Below, one piece after another: positions 45,616 to 55,568 of a DNA stretch of 64,000 nucleotides (position 1 is the first letter of the stretch; each line of letters starts with the position of its first letter). The notes beneath the pieces were generated by a model. It saw only the letters and a program-made list of their open reading frames with translations. It had not been told where the DNA came from and made no database searches. A program made the translations under genes and the position numbers. Source of the DNA: an uncultured Lachnospiraceae bacterium (lineage in GTDB: Bacteria > Bacillota > Clostridia > Lachnospirales > Lachnospiraceae); contig CANQPJ010000001.1 of the NCBI GenBank assembly GCA_947625755.1, positions 186,001-250,000 of the forward strand, in the 5' to 3' direction.

Positions 45616-47370
45616 TTATTCCACCTCAATTTCTATTCTATCGCTAATAAGAATTCTGTCCCGGAAATCTTTATCCAAAATACTGTTTGTCATTTCCTGT
45701 TTTCTCACAGTAGTATAAAGTCCCTCTTTATTCTGATATATCATAAGGTTTGCGCCGGAAGGAAGTTTATCTGTCTCAAATACATAAAAATCTCCCTCTT
45801 TTGCAATGGCATAGCGTTTATTATCTTTAATATTAAAGAAAAATATATCTTTTACATCCTCCGGATCGTTAATTCCCAAAAGATATTTAGAGCCTGACTG
45901 CAATAGTGTAAATCTGTTTTTCTTTTGAATGGTCAAAATAGAATATCTGGAATTAAATGTAATGATTTTATCTCCCACTGTCATAGTGGTGACCTTTGAC
46001 AATTTTTCCATAATTCTTGGTGTGTAGTATGTTTTTTTGCCGTCCCGGATACATATCGTATTTAACACATATGTAGAGTACGGCAAATCTGTTATATCCG
46101 CCCTTCTCTCTTCTGCATCATATGATAAATAAGTTCTCTTCTGGCTGAAATATCTATTATAAGTGAACACTTTTTCCACCGAAATTGCTTCTTTTTCCTC
46201 TAATCCAACCAAAATCTGAAAATCTACATAAATTCTTCCACTATCCTCCGATAATCCCTTCACGGACAAAACATTATTATTTCTTAAAACTGAATTATAT
46301 ACATATGGGTCTAATTTTTTTACATTTATATCCTTAAACGTAAGTTCATTTTTAATAAAATCATAAATCTGTCTGTATCGTTTTGCAAAAATTCTCTCTG
46401 TGATGTATTTTGTCAATACCGGAATATCGGAATTTGCAATTAAATGTACAAAAAAAGCCTTGTACTGCATCAGATAGCAACGGTATCTATGACACACTTT
46501 CTTGAAATCCTCATAGTCATTTTCCGTGTTCTCCGGATCTGCAATCGTATACAGCGGATAATACAATCTGATAAAACTATGCTCCCATATTGCTTTATTA
46601 TACTGCATGCTCTTTTTAAATTCCTGAATGCTCAACTTTATCTGTGACTGAAAGGAATCACATCTGTCCGAAATCATAGGAAATTCTGCTGTCTGGTCCG
46701 TAAGTGATATTTTTTCATCATTGGTCTTTTTTCGCCAAAAATACACGACATCTGTAAGCACACTGATTTTTTTTGCACGCATTGCTGCCTTATATACGAA
46801 TATTCTGTCCGCTATCAGAAGATTGGCTGGCATTTCAATTTGATTTTCCCTGATGAAATCCATTCTGTATACAGCATTCCAATAAAACACCTGATTCGTA
46901 AAAGACTCTTTTTCCTCATCCGTAGTCAAAACCTTATCTTCCACAAATACATTATTTTCATGTGGTGCAATCAGGTATGTGTTCATAAACGCATTGGTAA
47001 GCTTCATTGGCAGTCCCGATGCAAAATCAGAACCATCCTGCTCTATCCTTGCAATCAGCTTTTTGTAGGCGCCGTCAGCAACAACATCATCTGAATCAAC
47101 CAATGCCAGATATTTACCCTTCGCTTTTGCAATACCTATCTGTGAAGAAATAGCTCCTCCGGAATTAGGCTTTTCAATGAGATGAAATTGTGGCTTATCC
47201 TTTATAAATTCTTTGATAACCGATACGGAATTATCCGTACTGGAATCATCCACAATCAGCACTTCATAGGAATCAATTTCCTGCTTTTCAATAGAACTGA
47301 GACAATCCTCAAGGTATTGTTCATTATTATAACTTAACACTACTACAGAAAGAGTCACTTTATTTTCCAT
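45616..47370 (-). CDS. GT2-family glycosyltransferase with extra C-terminal region
   Basis: A 584-residue protein. Residues 1-230 or so are a GT-A fold family 2 transferase ([27 protein letters not shown], and [13 protein letters not shown] with the metal-binding DxD). The other 350 residues include a charged helical middle and a beta-rich end resembling the N-terminal accessory domains of TagF-like transferases. No membrane segment is evident, so it may act at the inner face of the membrane. It overlaps the aminotransferase gene by 11 bases. The sugar transferred could be the amino sugar made here. Confidence 0.85.
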   Translation of the reverse strand: MENKVTLSVVVLSYNNEQYLEDCLSSIEKQEIDSYEVLIVDDSSTDNSVSVIKEFIKDKPQFHLIEKPNSGGAISSQIGIAKAKGKYLALVDSDDVVADGAYKKLIARIEQDGSDFASGLPMKLTNAFMNTYLIAPHENNVFVEDKVLTTDEEKESFTNQVFYWNAVYRMDFIRENQIEMPANLLIADRIFVYKAAMRAKKISVLTDVVYFWRKKTNDEKISLTDQTAEFPMISDRCDSFQSQIKLSIQEFKKSMQYNKAIWEHSFIRLYYPLYTIADPENTENDYEDFKKVCHRYRCYLMQYKAFFVHLIANSDIPVLTKYITERIFAKRYRQIYDFIKNELTFKDINVKKLDPYVYNSVLRNNNVLSVKGLSEDSGRIYVDFQILVGLEEKEAISVEKVFTYNRYFSQKRTYLSYDAEERRADITDLPYSTYVLNTICIRDGKKTYYTPRIMEKLSKVTTMTVGDKIITFNSRYSILTIQKKNRFTLLQSGSKYLLGINDPEDVKDIFFFNIKDNKRYAIAKEGDFYVFETDKLPSGANLMIYQNKEGLYTTVRKQEMTNSILDKDFRDRILISDRIEIEVE

Positions 47371-48454
47371 TCTGAAAATACTCCTTTATTCTACTACATA
47401 TATCTAATGCCTGATTTTCTGTTAAATCAGCATACATTGGAAGACATAATATATTTTGAGATACTTCCTTTGCAATCGGGGTTGTATTATAATCTTGGAA
47501 CAATGGCATGTCATTCGTTGCCGGATAAAAATATCTTCTTGAGTAGATTCCCGCCTGTTCCATATATTTCATCAATCCATCAGCTGAAAATTTACTGTCA
47601 CTGACAAACACCGGATAATAACCATAATTGTATTCTACATCATCCCGTCTTTGCAGCAATATCAGAGAGGAAATATCCTTTAATTCATCATCATATATCT
47701 CGGAAATTTTTCTTCTTTTCTTAATATTATCATCTATATGTCGCAAATTAACAATTCCCATGGAAGCGGAAAATTCATTCATTTTTGAATTGACGCCATT
47801 GTATACTGTAAGCGCATCTGATATACCAAAATTGGAACGCGCCACAACTTCTTTAAGCATCTCTTCGGACTGTAATACTGCCATTCCGCCTTCAATAGAA
47901 TTAAATACTTTCGTACCATGAAAACTGAACATAGATGCATCGCCGTAAGTTCCAATATCTTCCCCTTGAACCCTGACTCCAAAGGCATGCGCCGCATCAT
48001 AAATAACTTTCAAGTGATGTCTGTCAGCAATATCCTGTATTTTTTTCACATCACAGGGAGAACCGTATACATGCACCGGAACAATCGCAACAGTATCAGG
48101 AGTAATTAATTCTTCGATTTTATCCGCATCAATATTATAATCTTTCCTGTTAATGTCACAGAATACCGGCTTATGACCCGAATTCAGTATTGCCAATGTA
48201 GTTGAAACAAACGTAAACGGTGTTGTTATGATTTTCCCCGGCTCTATGCAGGATAAAAGATTCTGCAGCATCATATGTCCGTTGCACTGTAAATCAATAT
48301 GCTGGTAATTATATTTTTCTTTGATTACTTTCTTAAACTTCTGATACTTTGGTCCAAAGTTTGTTATGTGTTTTGTCTCCCAAATAGATTTTATCTCTTC
48401 TATATATTCCTCATATTCAGGCAACGCAGGTCTGGTAACAAATATTTTTTCCAT
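47360..48454 (-). CDS. DegT/DnrJ/EryC1/StrS-family nucleotide-sugar aminotransferase
   Basis: A 364-residue PLP enzyme. The PLP lysine is K182 in FSFHGTKVFNSIEGG, and the Asp binding the pyridine ring is D153 in YDAAHAFG. The SFHGTKVFNSIEGG form is like dTDP-4-amino-4,6-dideoxyglucose transaminases (VioA type), so with RmlA nearby the product may be a dTDP-4-amino-4,6-dideoxyhexose. That is inferred, not proven. The start at 48454 (MEKIFVTRPALPEY) has GGAGGTA upstream, two bases after the ATP-grasp/HAD gene. Confidence 0.88.
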   Translation of the reverse strand: MEKIFVTRPALPEYEEYIEEIKSIWETKHITNFGPKYQKFKKVIKEKYNYQHIDLQCNGHMMLQNLLSCIEPGKIITTPFTFVSTTLAILNSGHKPVFCDINRKDYNIDADKIEELITPDTVAIVPVHVYGSPCDVKKIQDIADRHHLKVIYDAAHAFGVRVQGEDIGTYGDASMFSFHGTKVFNSIEGGMAVLQSEEMLKEVVARSNFGISDALTVYNGVNSKMNEFSASMGIVNLRHIDDNIKKRRKISEIYDDELKDISSLILLQRRDDVEYNYGYYPVFVSDSKFSADGLMKYMEQAGIYSRRYFYPATNDMPLFQDYNTTPIAKEVSQNILCLPMYADLTENQALDICSRIKEYFQNGK

Positions 48455-48456
48455 CG

Positions 48457-49743
48457 CTAATACCTCCAGTCCATGAGTGCTGTCACGCAATCCAAATCAA
48501 AAACCGGTATGCCGCATTTCTTTGACACATCATATCTTTCTCTGAATGAATCATCAATAAATATAGCATCTTTATGTTTAATGTAATCACTTTTCAATGT
48601 ATTATCCTTAATGTGAATAATGTTGTGGAAAAGGGATTTATCAATATGATATTTTTGTAATGACTGTTCTATATCTTTTGCATGTCTTGTCAGTAACTCA
48701 ATTTTTTTGTTTTTATTCAAACACTGATAAATAAACGCGATTACCTCTGTGTTGACCGTATCTTTATACGTTACAGTATCATCAAAATCAATATATACAT
48801 AATTGTAGTCAATATCTAATATATACTTATTAGAAAAAGCCCTGTCAACTTCCGCATGGTTTAACAGATTTGGTATCGCCTTAACCTGATAGCCCATCAG
48901 CTGGTATACTGTATTTAGAATGTAGTTAAATCCCCTGACACGGCTGGTAGACATGCTTCCGGCAACACGCGGCGCCATTTCCAGCAATTTGAAATGTCCT
49001 TTTGCATCAAGTTTTACTTGGAAAAACCACACTCCATTCAACGATACTTTTTTGTTAATGCTTTCAGCAATCTGCTTTACTTCATCCGGCAGTTTCACCG
49101 TGACGGAATGTACACTGATGCCGGTTTTAATACGTTTTCTCTGACGCATCGAAGCAGCAATCAATTCTCCCCGGCTGTCGGTAAAGCAGTCAATCGTATA
49201 TTCATCTCCAGGCAATAATTCAGAAATTACATATTCATCTGCCTTCTTTCGGAGAAATTCAAGGTCATCCATTGTGTTTATTTTCATAATTCCCTGCGAG
49301 CCCTGTCCAATATCAGGCTTTGCAAACAGCGGCAGGTCATTTTCAGTTATTTCATCAATGTGATATGTCTTTGGTATATACCATTCTCCTGCCAGTTTTT
49401 CATATGTTTTCTTTTTAGAACGTGCCATGTCGCACGCCTCTTTTTCGGAGGTGGCAATTTTACATTTTATCTCTTCTCTGTGTTCTGACAGATAAAGAAT
49501 CACATCATCATATGCGGGGATTAACACATCTATATGCTTCTCTTGTATAACAGCATTTAATTCTTCCATAAAAGTATCAGCGGTAATAAAAGAGATTCCC
49601 TGTATATAGTTTTTATACACCATTCTTCCATGAGAAGAAACAGAACTCAATCCATATAAATTAATATGTTTGTCAAACTTTAATGCATTATGCACCTCTA
49701 ATCCAATCTCTGAACCACATGGAAATACTAAAACATTAATCAT
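48457..49743 (-). CDS. ATP-grasp ligase fused to HAD-type phosphatase domain
   Basis: A 428-residue two-domain protein. Residues 1-300: ATP-grasp ligase (pre-ATP-grasp fold VFPCGSEIGLEVHNAL, ATP loop FAKPDIGQGSQGI at 140-152, metal site LLEMAPRVAGS with E255 and R259). Residues 312-428: HAD domain with DFDDT (D319, D321), ELLTRH (T352) and IFIDDS (D397, D398). The ligase would join a carboxylate to an amine, plausibly an amino acid to the amino sugar made next door; the phosphatase role is unknown. It overlaps the TagF-like gene by eight bases. Confidence 0.88.
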   Translation of the reverse strand: MINVLVFPCGSEIGLEVHNALKFDKHINLYGLSSVSSHGRMVYKNYIQGISFITADTFMEELNAVIQEKHIDVLIPAYDDVILYLSEHREEIKCKIATSEKEACDMARSKKKTYEKLAGEWYIPKTYHIDEITENDLPLFAKPDIGQGSQGIMKINTMDDLEFLRKKADEYVISELLPGDEYTIDCFTDSRGELIAASMRQRKRIKTGISVHSVTVKLPDEVKQIAESINKKVSLNGVWFFQVKLDAKGHFKLLEMAPRVAGSMSTSRVRGFNYILNTVYQLMGYQVKAIPNLLNHAEVDRAFSNKYILDIDYNYVYIDFDDTVTYKDTVNTEVIAFIYQCLNKNKKIELLTRHAKDIEQSLQKYHIDKSLFHNIIHIKDNTLKSDYIKHKDAIFIDDSFRERYDVSKKCGIPVFDLDCVTALMDWRY

Positions 49744-52528
49744 CTTTATCCTCTTTCAAAACAATATCCAAAACCTTCTCGCAAGAATGTCCGTTACAGT
49801 ATTTTGACATACTGTCGCAAAACTCACGTAACTTTTTAGAATGTTCATAATCATATTGTTCAATATTTTCTATCGCCTCAATCAGGCTGTCATTATTCTG
49901 AAGAATCGGACCAGGTAATGTATCCATTCCAACATAGAGACCTCGGGTTTCATTGATGTATTCTTCCAAATCATACGCATAGAACAATATCGGTTTCTTT
50001 GCGCTGGCAAAATCATAGAATACGCTGGAATAATCAGTAATGAGAATATCCGCAATGCAAAGTAACTCCATAACATCTTCTTCCCCACTGACATTTAGTA
50101 AAAAATCTTTATACCTGCTATCTATCTCCAAACTGTCAGCAATTAAGTGATGCAGTTTTACAAGCAGAACATACTCCCCGCTGAATTTTTGATACAACTC
50201 TTCAATATCAAACGGAAGCTCAAAATCATACCCTCTCACATAGTCTCCCTGCAAATCTCTCCACGTAGGTGCATAAACAATCACTTTTTTTCCTCGAATT
50301 GCAGGATACTGTGCAAATAATCTGTCCTTTGCCTTATTTTTTAATTCGTCTTTATAAAAAATATCGTTAATCGGATACCCTTCCTTGATTAAAGTCTTTT
50401 TAAATCGAAAAGCATTTACCAGCTTGTCCGCACCATAATCATTGTCCGCCAAAAAATAATCCCAGTTCTGACTTTCCTGATAAAGATTTCCAAATGCCTG
50501 TTTTTCCGGTCCCTCGCACTCAATATCAAATCCCAGTTTTTTCAGTGGAGTACCATGCCATGTCTGCAGATAAACTGTCTCCTGCCTCTTTTGTTTTACC
50601 GGGAAGAGAATGTTATTCACCCAATATTTTGCTTTTGCCAGATAGTAAAAGTATTCAGAAGTTCCTCTCTCTACCAGAATCGGATTTCCCGGAATACGTT
50701 TACTGTCTACATCAGGGTATGCCCATACAAATTTAAAATCAGAATATTTTGGATTGGAAATCATATATTCATATAAATATTTCGGATTTCCCGTATAATT
50801 TTTTCCAAGATTTGCCTCGAAGAATATCAAATGATCATCTGCTTCTTCATTTTTGAGCGTCTCAAAATATTTTTCCCGACCTGTCTGGAATTTAATTCCC
50901 TTCTCGTATTCATCCACTGATGTATGCCATGCATTTAGATTATACTGATTGATTCCAAGATAGAAAGATGTAACCATATCTTCGGGCATATAGCACGTAT
51001 AAAGGTATCTTTCTTTTGTAGAATAATCAGCATTCTTTTTTACCAGAAATCCTGTCTCTTTATAACCACCGACATATTGAATACCCAATCGGAAATTTAA
51101 ACGGGCATTGTAGTACATATTTTCATGCAATTTGTCCATATCAATTATAATACTGTCAGTTATGGTTCTATCTGCTCTGTCAAATGTTTTTTCATGAAGG
51201 ACAAAATTGTTCTTTGCATAATTATCCGTAACATACAATGTATATTTTTTAATCTTTGACAACAGCGAATAAACCTGTATGTCAAGTATGATTTTCCCAT
51301 CTTTTTCCGATACGTCACAGTCTGATGTGAACGTGTTTGTTGCCAAATCAAAATCATATTTTTCATTGTATAAATAATGATTGTCTTTGTTACAAATCAA
51401 TAATATCTGCCGATCAAAGAAAGTGAGTACATTGCCGTACGCTTCACTTAAAATATAATCCTCTGCCGCTCTGGTTTTTGGCTGTATAATCTTAATCCAG
51501 TTTGTTTCCAGTTTATTTCCATTCTTTCCGTATATCTCAAATTCTAATAAAAATCTGTCAATCAGATTAATCTCCCGATCCAGAAGGCTGTTTACATTTT
51601 CTATCACGACTTGAGTATCCGTAGGTATTGACACAACTTTCTCTCTTTCATTGGTCTTTAAATCTTTAATATATAATATAAATTCACTGCATTTTTTATA
51701 GTTTTCATTCAGATTAATCAGTAATTTATTTTCGCTTGCCTCGTATGAAATCTTGTCGATATATTTATATTTTGGTTTCAATTCCTGTATTTTTACTTTC
51801 AGTTTTCCCGGTTCAAAGATATAACAATTATCAGGCTCTGCAATATACAGTCTGGATAAATCCTCCCGGATTGTTATTGTTTGGTCTGATATATTTTTTG
51901 TGACAATAGGAATATAACAGTCTTCTTTTAACAAGAGTATCTGCATTTCTCCGTTTTCTTCAAAAAGAGTATATATATCATTAACTTCCACTCTGTCACT
52001 TGAAATCTCAAAAGATTTTATAATCTCATATTTATTATTGACAAACAGAAGTCTTTTCTTGTCATCCCGATTTTCTTTGTTCGAACAAAACATATGGAAA
52101 TCAATCCGCAGACTGTTATCCACCACATCAAAAGCAACCAACGCATATTCTGCATCGGCTGTACTATATTTTTTATCATTTACTTTTACAAAATGCTCTC
52201 CAATCTCAAAATCAAATTCTTCTCCTTCAAAAGTGGCTGTAATGGAATACCCCTCCACCAGAAGTTTAAAATTCTTATTTCTGAGCATAGTCAGGGAGGC
52301 ATTGTTTAGAGGCAAATATACCTTTCCTTCTTTGCTTTTCGTTTTTTTATTATTTTGAGTTTCTACAAATGTCCATGGATTATGAAATTTAGCAGGAGTT
52401 TCCATTACGATATTATTATTTTCAATATATATTTTTATTTCCGGTTTTAAGGAACTCCTTAATTTTCTCCCCAGTTTACTTTTTATAACACTGAAATAAA
52501 TCCGTTTAAATATCCTTTTTATTATCAT
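49736..52528 (-). CDS. TagF-like CDP-glycerol glycerophosphotransferase with long N-terminal region
   Basis: A 930-residue protein, first gene of the operon. The C-terminal 400 residues are a teichoic-acid polymerase domain: LQTWHGTPLKKLGFD (about 655-670), VIYAPTWRD (about 750), LLVKLHHLIAD, and ITDYSSVFYDFASAKKP (about 830-846). The first 530 residues are repeated beta-rich segments with LINLNENYK, similar in style to the accessory region of TagF-like and GT proteins. Family members polymerise glycerol phosphate, or prime it, onto a lipid-linked sugar. AGGAGAT precedes the ATG. Confidence 0.9.
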   Translation of the reverse strand: MIIKRIFKRIYFSVIKSKLGRKLRSSLKPEIKIYIENNNIVMETPAKFHNPWTFVETQNNKKTKSKEGKVYLPLNNASLTMLRNKNFKLLVEGYSITATFEGEEFDFEIGEHFVKVNDKKYSTADAEYALVAFDVVDNSLRIDFHMFCSNKENRDDKKRLLFVNNKYEIIKSFEISSDRVEVNDIYTLFEENGEMQILLLKEDCYIPIVTKNISDQTITIREDLSRLYIAEPDNCYIFEPGKLKVKIQELKPKYKYIDKISYEASENKLLINLNENYKKCSEFILYIKDLKTNEREKVVSIPTDTQVVIENVNSLLDREINLIDRFLLEFEIYGKNGNKLETNWIKIIQPKTRAAEDYILSEAYGNVLTFFDRQILLICNKDNHYLYNEKYDFDLATNTFTSDCDVSEKDGKIILDIQVYSLLSKIKKYTLYVTDNYAKNNFVLHEKTFDRADRTITDSIIIDMDKLHENMYYNARLNFRLGIQYVGGYKETGFLVKKNADYSTKERYLYTCYMPEDMVTSFYLGINQYNLNAWHTSVDEYEKGIKFQTGREKYFETLKNEEADDHLIFFEANLGKNYTGNPKYLYEYMISNPKYSDFKFVWAYPDVDSKRIPGNPILVERGTSEYFYYLAKAKYWVNNILFPVKQKRQETVYLQTWHGTPLKKLGFDIECEGPEKQAFGNLYQESQNWDYFLADNDYGADKLVNAFRFKKTLIKEGYPINDIFYKDELKNKAKDRLFAQYPAIRGKKVIVYAPTWRDLQGDYVRGYDFELPFDIEELYQKFSGEYVLLVKLHHLIADSLEIDSRYKDFLLNVSGEEDVMELLCIADILITDYSSVFYDFASAKKPILFYAYDLEEYINETRGLYVGMDTLPGPILQNNDSLIEAIENIEQYDYEHSKKLREFCDSMSKYCNGHSCEKVLDIVLKEDKDD

Positions 52529-52557
52529 AATTTAATCTCCTAATGCATATTCAATTA

Positions 52558-52586
52558 ATTTTACCATAATATGGAATTCTTTTCAA
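52558..52586 (-). promoter_or_regulatory. Promoter for the glycopolymer operon
   Basis: On the minus strand TTGAAA (52581-52586), 17-base spacer, TAAAAT (52558-52563), 30 bases before the first gene and just beyond the aroA stop. Confidence 0.55.
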
Positions 52587-52588
52587 TT

Positions 52589-53899
52589 CTAATAAATGCT
52601 GTCAAGAACCTCAAAATAAGTCTCAAATGTCTTTCTGCAGCACATTGGATTATTAATAACAACACCTTCCAGTTTTAACCCTGCCATGGCAAAGCTCATA
52701 GCCACACGGTGATCCTCATATGTATCAATTTCTGCACCATGTAATGTTTGAGGAACAATCAAAACATTTGTCATATTGTTTTCTTCTATAATTTCTGTCC
52801 AGCATCCTATCTTTTTTAGTTCATCTGCCATTACCTGCACCCTGTCTGATTCCTGTTTTCTGATATGAGCAATATTTAAAATCTTTGTTGGAGTTTCTGC
52901 AAAGGCGGCAACAACTGCCATTGTCAAAGCCTGATCGGAAAAATCTGACATATCCAGCTCGATGCCATGATAAGATTTTATTCCTGTGGCATCTATCTCT
53001 ACCGCATCTGCCTCTTCTCTTAATATGCATCCTAACTGTTTAAGTATGTATAAAAATTTTACATCTCCCTGCATGGAATCCAGATGGATTCCTTTCACTT
53101 TACTTTTAACCCCCAGTAATAACGCCATCGCATAAAAATAACATGCAGCGGACATATCCGGTTCAATTTTATATTCCTTTTTGGAAAAACACTGCTTTTT
53201 AATTACATATTTCTTTAATTCTTCCCCTGTTTTTTCTTTTGCGTTTTCTATTTCTACATACTTTATTCCAAACTGTTCTAACATTCGTAAGGTAATCTTA
53301 ATATATGCTCCATTAATTCTGGAACCTGTAAGTGTAATATTTAATCCATTTACAGCGCCGGCAAGCAGCAGGGCGCTGGCATATTGACTGCTGTCCGTGG
53401 TATCAATACTAATATCGGGCTGTTTTATTCCCTTTGAATGAATCTCAAAAGGAAAATGACCTTCCTGCTCCAGACAATGAATAATTACGCCTTTCTCCCG
53501 TAAACTCTCCAAAAGACGACTCATCGGACGTTTTTTCATCTGTTCGGATGATTCTAAAACATAATCACCACCACATACTGCAAGAAGTACCGTCATAAAT
53601 CTTGCGGCAGTCCCTGCACTACGCACATTGATTGTCGCATGGGGATTTGGAATACAACCGTTTTCTCCTTTTATTGTCACCTGTTTTCTTTCTTCGTCAA
53701 TATCAAGCTGAAATCCCAGCCGGTCCAGGCAATCTAAAAAGGCTCTGGAATCATCACTGAATAATACCCCTTTTAGTTTACAGCTTCCATTAGACATTGC
53801 CGCCAGCATTAACGCTCTGTTGGTAATACTTTTGGAACCCGGAACCTCCACATTAATATTCTTTTTTTCCGTCACTTTTTTTACAATATATTTTTCCAT
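52589..53899 (-). CDS. aroA: 3-phosphoshikimate 1-carboxyvinyltransferase (EPSP synthase)
   Basis: A 436-residue enzyme that condenses shikimate 3-phosphate and PEP in the common aromatic pathway, feeding trp and tyr genes found elsewhere in this window. Signatures are VPGSKSITNRALMLAA (residues 20-35), SAGTAARFMTVLLA (about 93-106) and HRVAMSFAMAGL near the end. The ATG at 53899 lacks a strong ribosome site. It lies 15 bases after queA, so the two are co-transcribed. Confidence 0.96.
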   Translation of the reverse strand: MEKYIVKKVTEKKNINVEVPGSKSITNRALMLAAMSNGSCKLKGVLFSDDSRAFLDCLDRLGFQLDIDEERKQVTIKGENGCIPNPHATINVRSAGTAARFMTVLLAVCGGDYVLESSEQMKKRPMSRLLESLREKGVIIHCLEQEGHFPFEIHSKGIKQPDISIDTTDSSQYASALLLAGAVNGLNITLTGSRINGAYIKITLRMLEQFGIKYVEIENAKEKTGEELKKYVIKKQCFSKKEYKIEPDMSAACYFYAMALLLGVKSKVKGIHLDSMQGDVKFLYILKQLGCILREEADAVEIDATGIKSYHGIELDMSDFSDQALTMAVVAAFAETPTKILNIAHIRKQESDRVQVMADELKKIGCWTEIIEENNMTNVLIVPQTLHGAEIDTYEDHRVAMSFAMAGLKLEGVVINNPMCCRKTFETYFEVLDSIY

Positions 53900-53914
53900 A
53901 GTCTTTTCACACCT

Positions 53915-54952
53915 TTACTGTATAAACATTGCATCGCCAAAACTAAAAAATCTGTATTTTTCTTTCACTGCCTCATCATATGCCTGTAAAACATTTTCTC
54001 TTCCTGCTAATGCTGATACCAGCATCAGTAATGTAGACTCCGGTAAATGAAAATTTGTAATCAGACAATCGATTGCTTTAAACTGATAACCCGGATAAAT
54101 AAATATCTGGGTCCAGCCACTTCCCGGATGAACTATACCCTTTTCATCGGTAACCGTCTCAAGTGTTCGCGTACTGGTAGTTCCAACAGCAATAATCCTT
54201 CCACCATTGGCACGACATTGATTTATCATCTCTGCATCCTTTGTGTCTACCATGTAAAATTCCGAATGCATATGATGCTCCAGAATATTTTCCACCTTGA
54301 CCGGACGGAATGTTCCCAACCCTACATGTAACGTAACATGAGCTATTTTTACACCTTTTTTTTCTATCTCATCTAACAATTCTTTGGTAAAATGAAGCCC
54401 TGCTGTTGGTGCGGCAGCTGATCCCTCGTACTTGGCGTAGACCGTCTGATACCTGTTTTTATCCTTTAATTTATGAGTGATATATGGTGGTAACGGCATT
54501 TCACCTAGTTGATCCAGTACTTCTTCAAAAATTCCCTGATATTTGAATTGTATCAGTCTGTTTCCTTCCTCTACAATATCTACAACTTCACCTGTTAAAA
54601 GCCCTTCGCCAAAATTAATGACTGTTCCTATTTTGCATTTCTTTCCGGGTTTTACCAAAGTTTCCCAAATATCATTTTCACGGCGTTTCAGAAGAAGCAC
54701 CTCAATCCTTGCATCAGTTCCCACTTTACTTCCATAAAGTCTTGCCGGCAGAACTTTTGTATCATTAATTACAAGGCAGTCACCTTTATTTAAATAGTCA
54801 ATAATATCTTTAAATATATGATGTTCGGTATTACCTGTTTTTTTATCCAACACCATTAATCTGGAACTGCTTCTATCTTTCAACGGATCCTGTGCAATCA
54901 GTGCTTCCGGCAGTTCATAATAATAATCATGCAGACTCATTTGTTGTTTCAT
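53915..54952 (-). CDS. queA: tRNA preQ1(34) S-adenosylmethionine ribosyltransferase-isomerase
   Basis: A 345-residue QueA, which adds the ribosyl part of SAM to preQ1 in tRNA to form epoxyqueuosine. Conserved: [33 protein letters not shown], and [10 protein letters not shown] plus [21 protein letters not shown]. The start is uncertain: ATG 54952 has AAAGGA about 10 bases upstream, while a TTG at 54958 is closer to it. Other queuosine genes (tgt, queG/H) are not adjacent in the window. Confidence 0.95.
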   Translation of the reverse strand: MKQQMSLHDYYYELPEALIAQDPLKDRSSSRLMVLDKKTGNTEHHIFKDIIDYLNKGDCLVINDTKVLPARLYGSKVGTDARIEVLLLKRRENDIWETLVKPGKKCKIGTVINFGEGLLTGEVVDIVEEGNRLIQFKYQGIFEEVLDQLGEMPLPPYITHKLKDKNRYQTVYAKYEGSAAAPTAGLHFTKELLDEIEKKGVKIAHVTLHVGLGTFRPVKVENILEHHMHSEFYMVDTKDAEMINQCRANGGRIIAVGTTSTRTLETVTDEKGIVHPGSGWTQIFIYPGYQFKAIDCLITNFHLPESTLLMLVSALAGRENVLQAYDEAVKEKYRFFSFGDAMFIQ

Positions 54953-55012
54953 AATCAAAATCCTTTTCTAAATTTCCTACTGTATTTTTCATTCAACCGG
55001 TTTTACAAGCTA

Positions 55013-55459
55013 TTACAACGCTTCGCTATCCAGCACAATGGTAAACGGTCCATCATTCACTAACTGCACTTTCATATCAGCGCCGAAAACTCCCCGTTCA
55101 GTCACCGGAACCTGTCTCCTGCACTGTTCAATAATATATTCATACATCTTATCTGCCATATCCGGCGCTCCTGCTTTCGTAAAAGACGGTCTGTTTCCTT
55201 TTTTACAATCGGCATAGAGGGTAAACTGGGAAATCAAAAGAAGCTGACCGTTTACATCAGAAAGCCCCAGATTCGTCTTTCCGTTTTTATCATCAAAAAT
55301 GCGCATATTACAGAGTTTTTTGATCATTTTATCTGCAATTTCTCTCGTATCTGTTTCCGAGACCCCAATCAGAACAAGAAACCCTTTTCCAATCTTTCCA
55401 ACGATTTCATTTTCTACAGTTACAGACGCTTCCGTTACCCTCTGTATCACAAACTTCAT
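55013..55459 (-). CDS. dtd: D-aminoacyl-tRNA deacylase
   Basis: A 148-residue enzyme, the normal length, that removes D-amino acids (e.g. D-Tyr) from tRNA. The N-terminus [21 protein letters not shown], the [17 protein letters not shown] segment (catalytic Thr) and [12 protein letters not shown] with the cis-Gly-Pro-like NDGPFT are all present. It sits between queA (54 bases) and the pheT terminator, and is co-directional. Confidence 0.96.
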   Translation of the reverse strand: MKFVIQRVTEASVTVENEIVGKIGKGFLVLIGVSETDTREIADKMIKKLCNMRIFDDKNGKTNLGLSDVNGQLLLISQFTLYADCKKGNRPSFTKAGAPDMADKMYEYIIEQCRRQVPVTERGVFGADMKVQLVNDGPFTIVLDSEAL

Positions 55460-55500
55460 GAAAATCTAATCTCCTTTCACTCCCTGTTTTAGTAGAACAG

Positions 55501-55541
55501 AAATGAGAGAGAAACTATTATCTGTCGCTTCTCTCTCATTT
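55501..55541. terminator. Hairpin between pheT and dtd
   Basis: A perfect 13-bp stem AAATGAGAGAGAA / TTCTCTCTCATTT (55501-55513 with 55529-55541). T-runs are better on the plus strand than after the stem on the minus strand, but its position 28 bases below pheT suits a terminator. Confidence 0.65.
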
Positions 55542-55568
55542 TTCAAATATAAAATGATAGTAAATACC

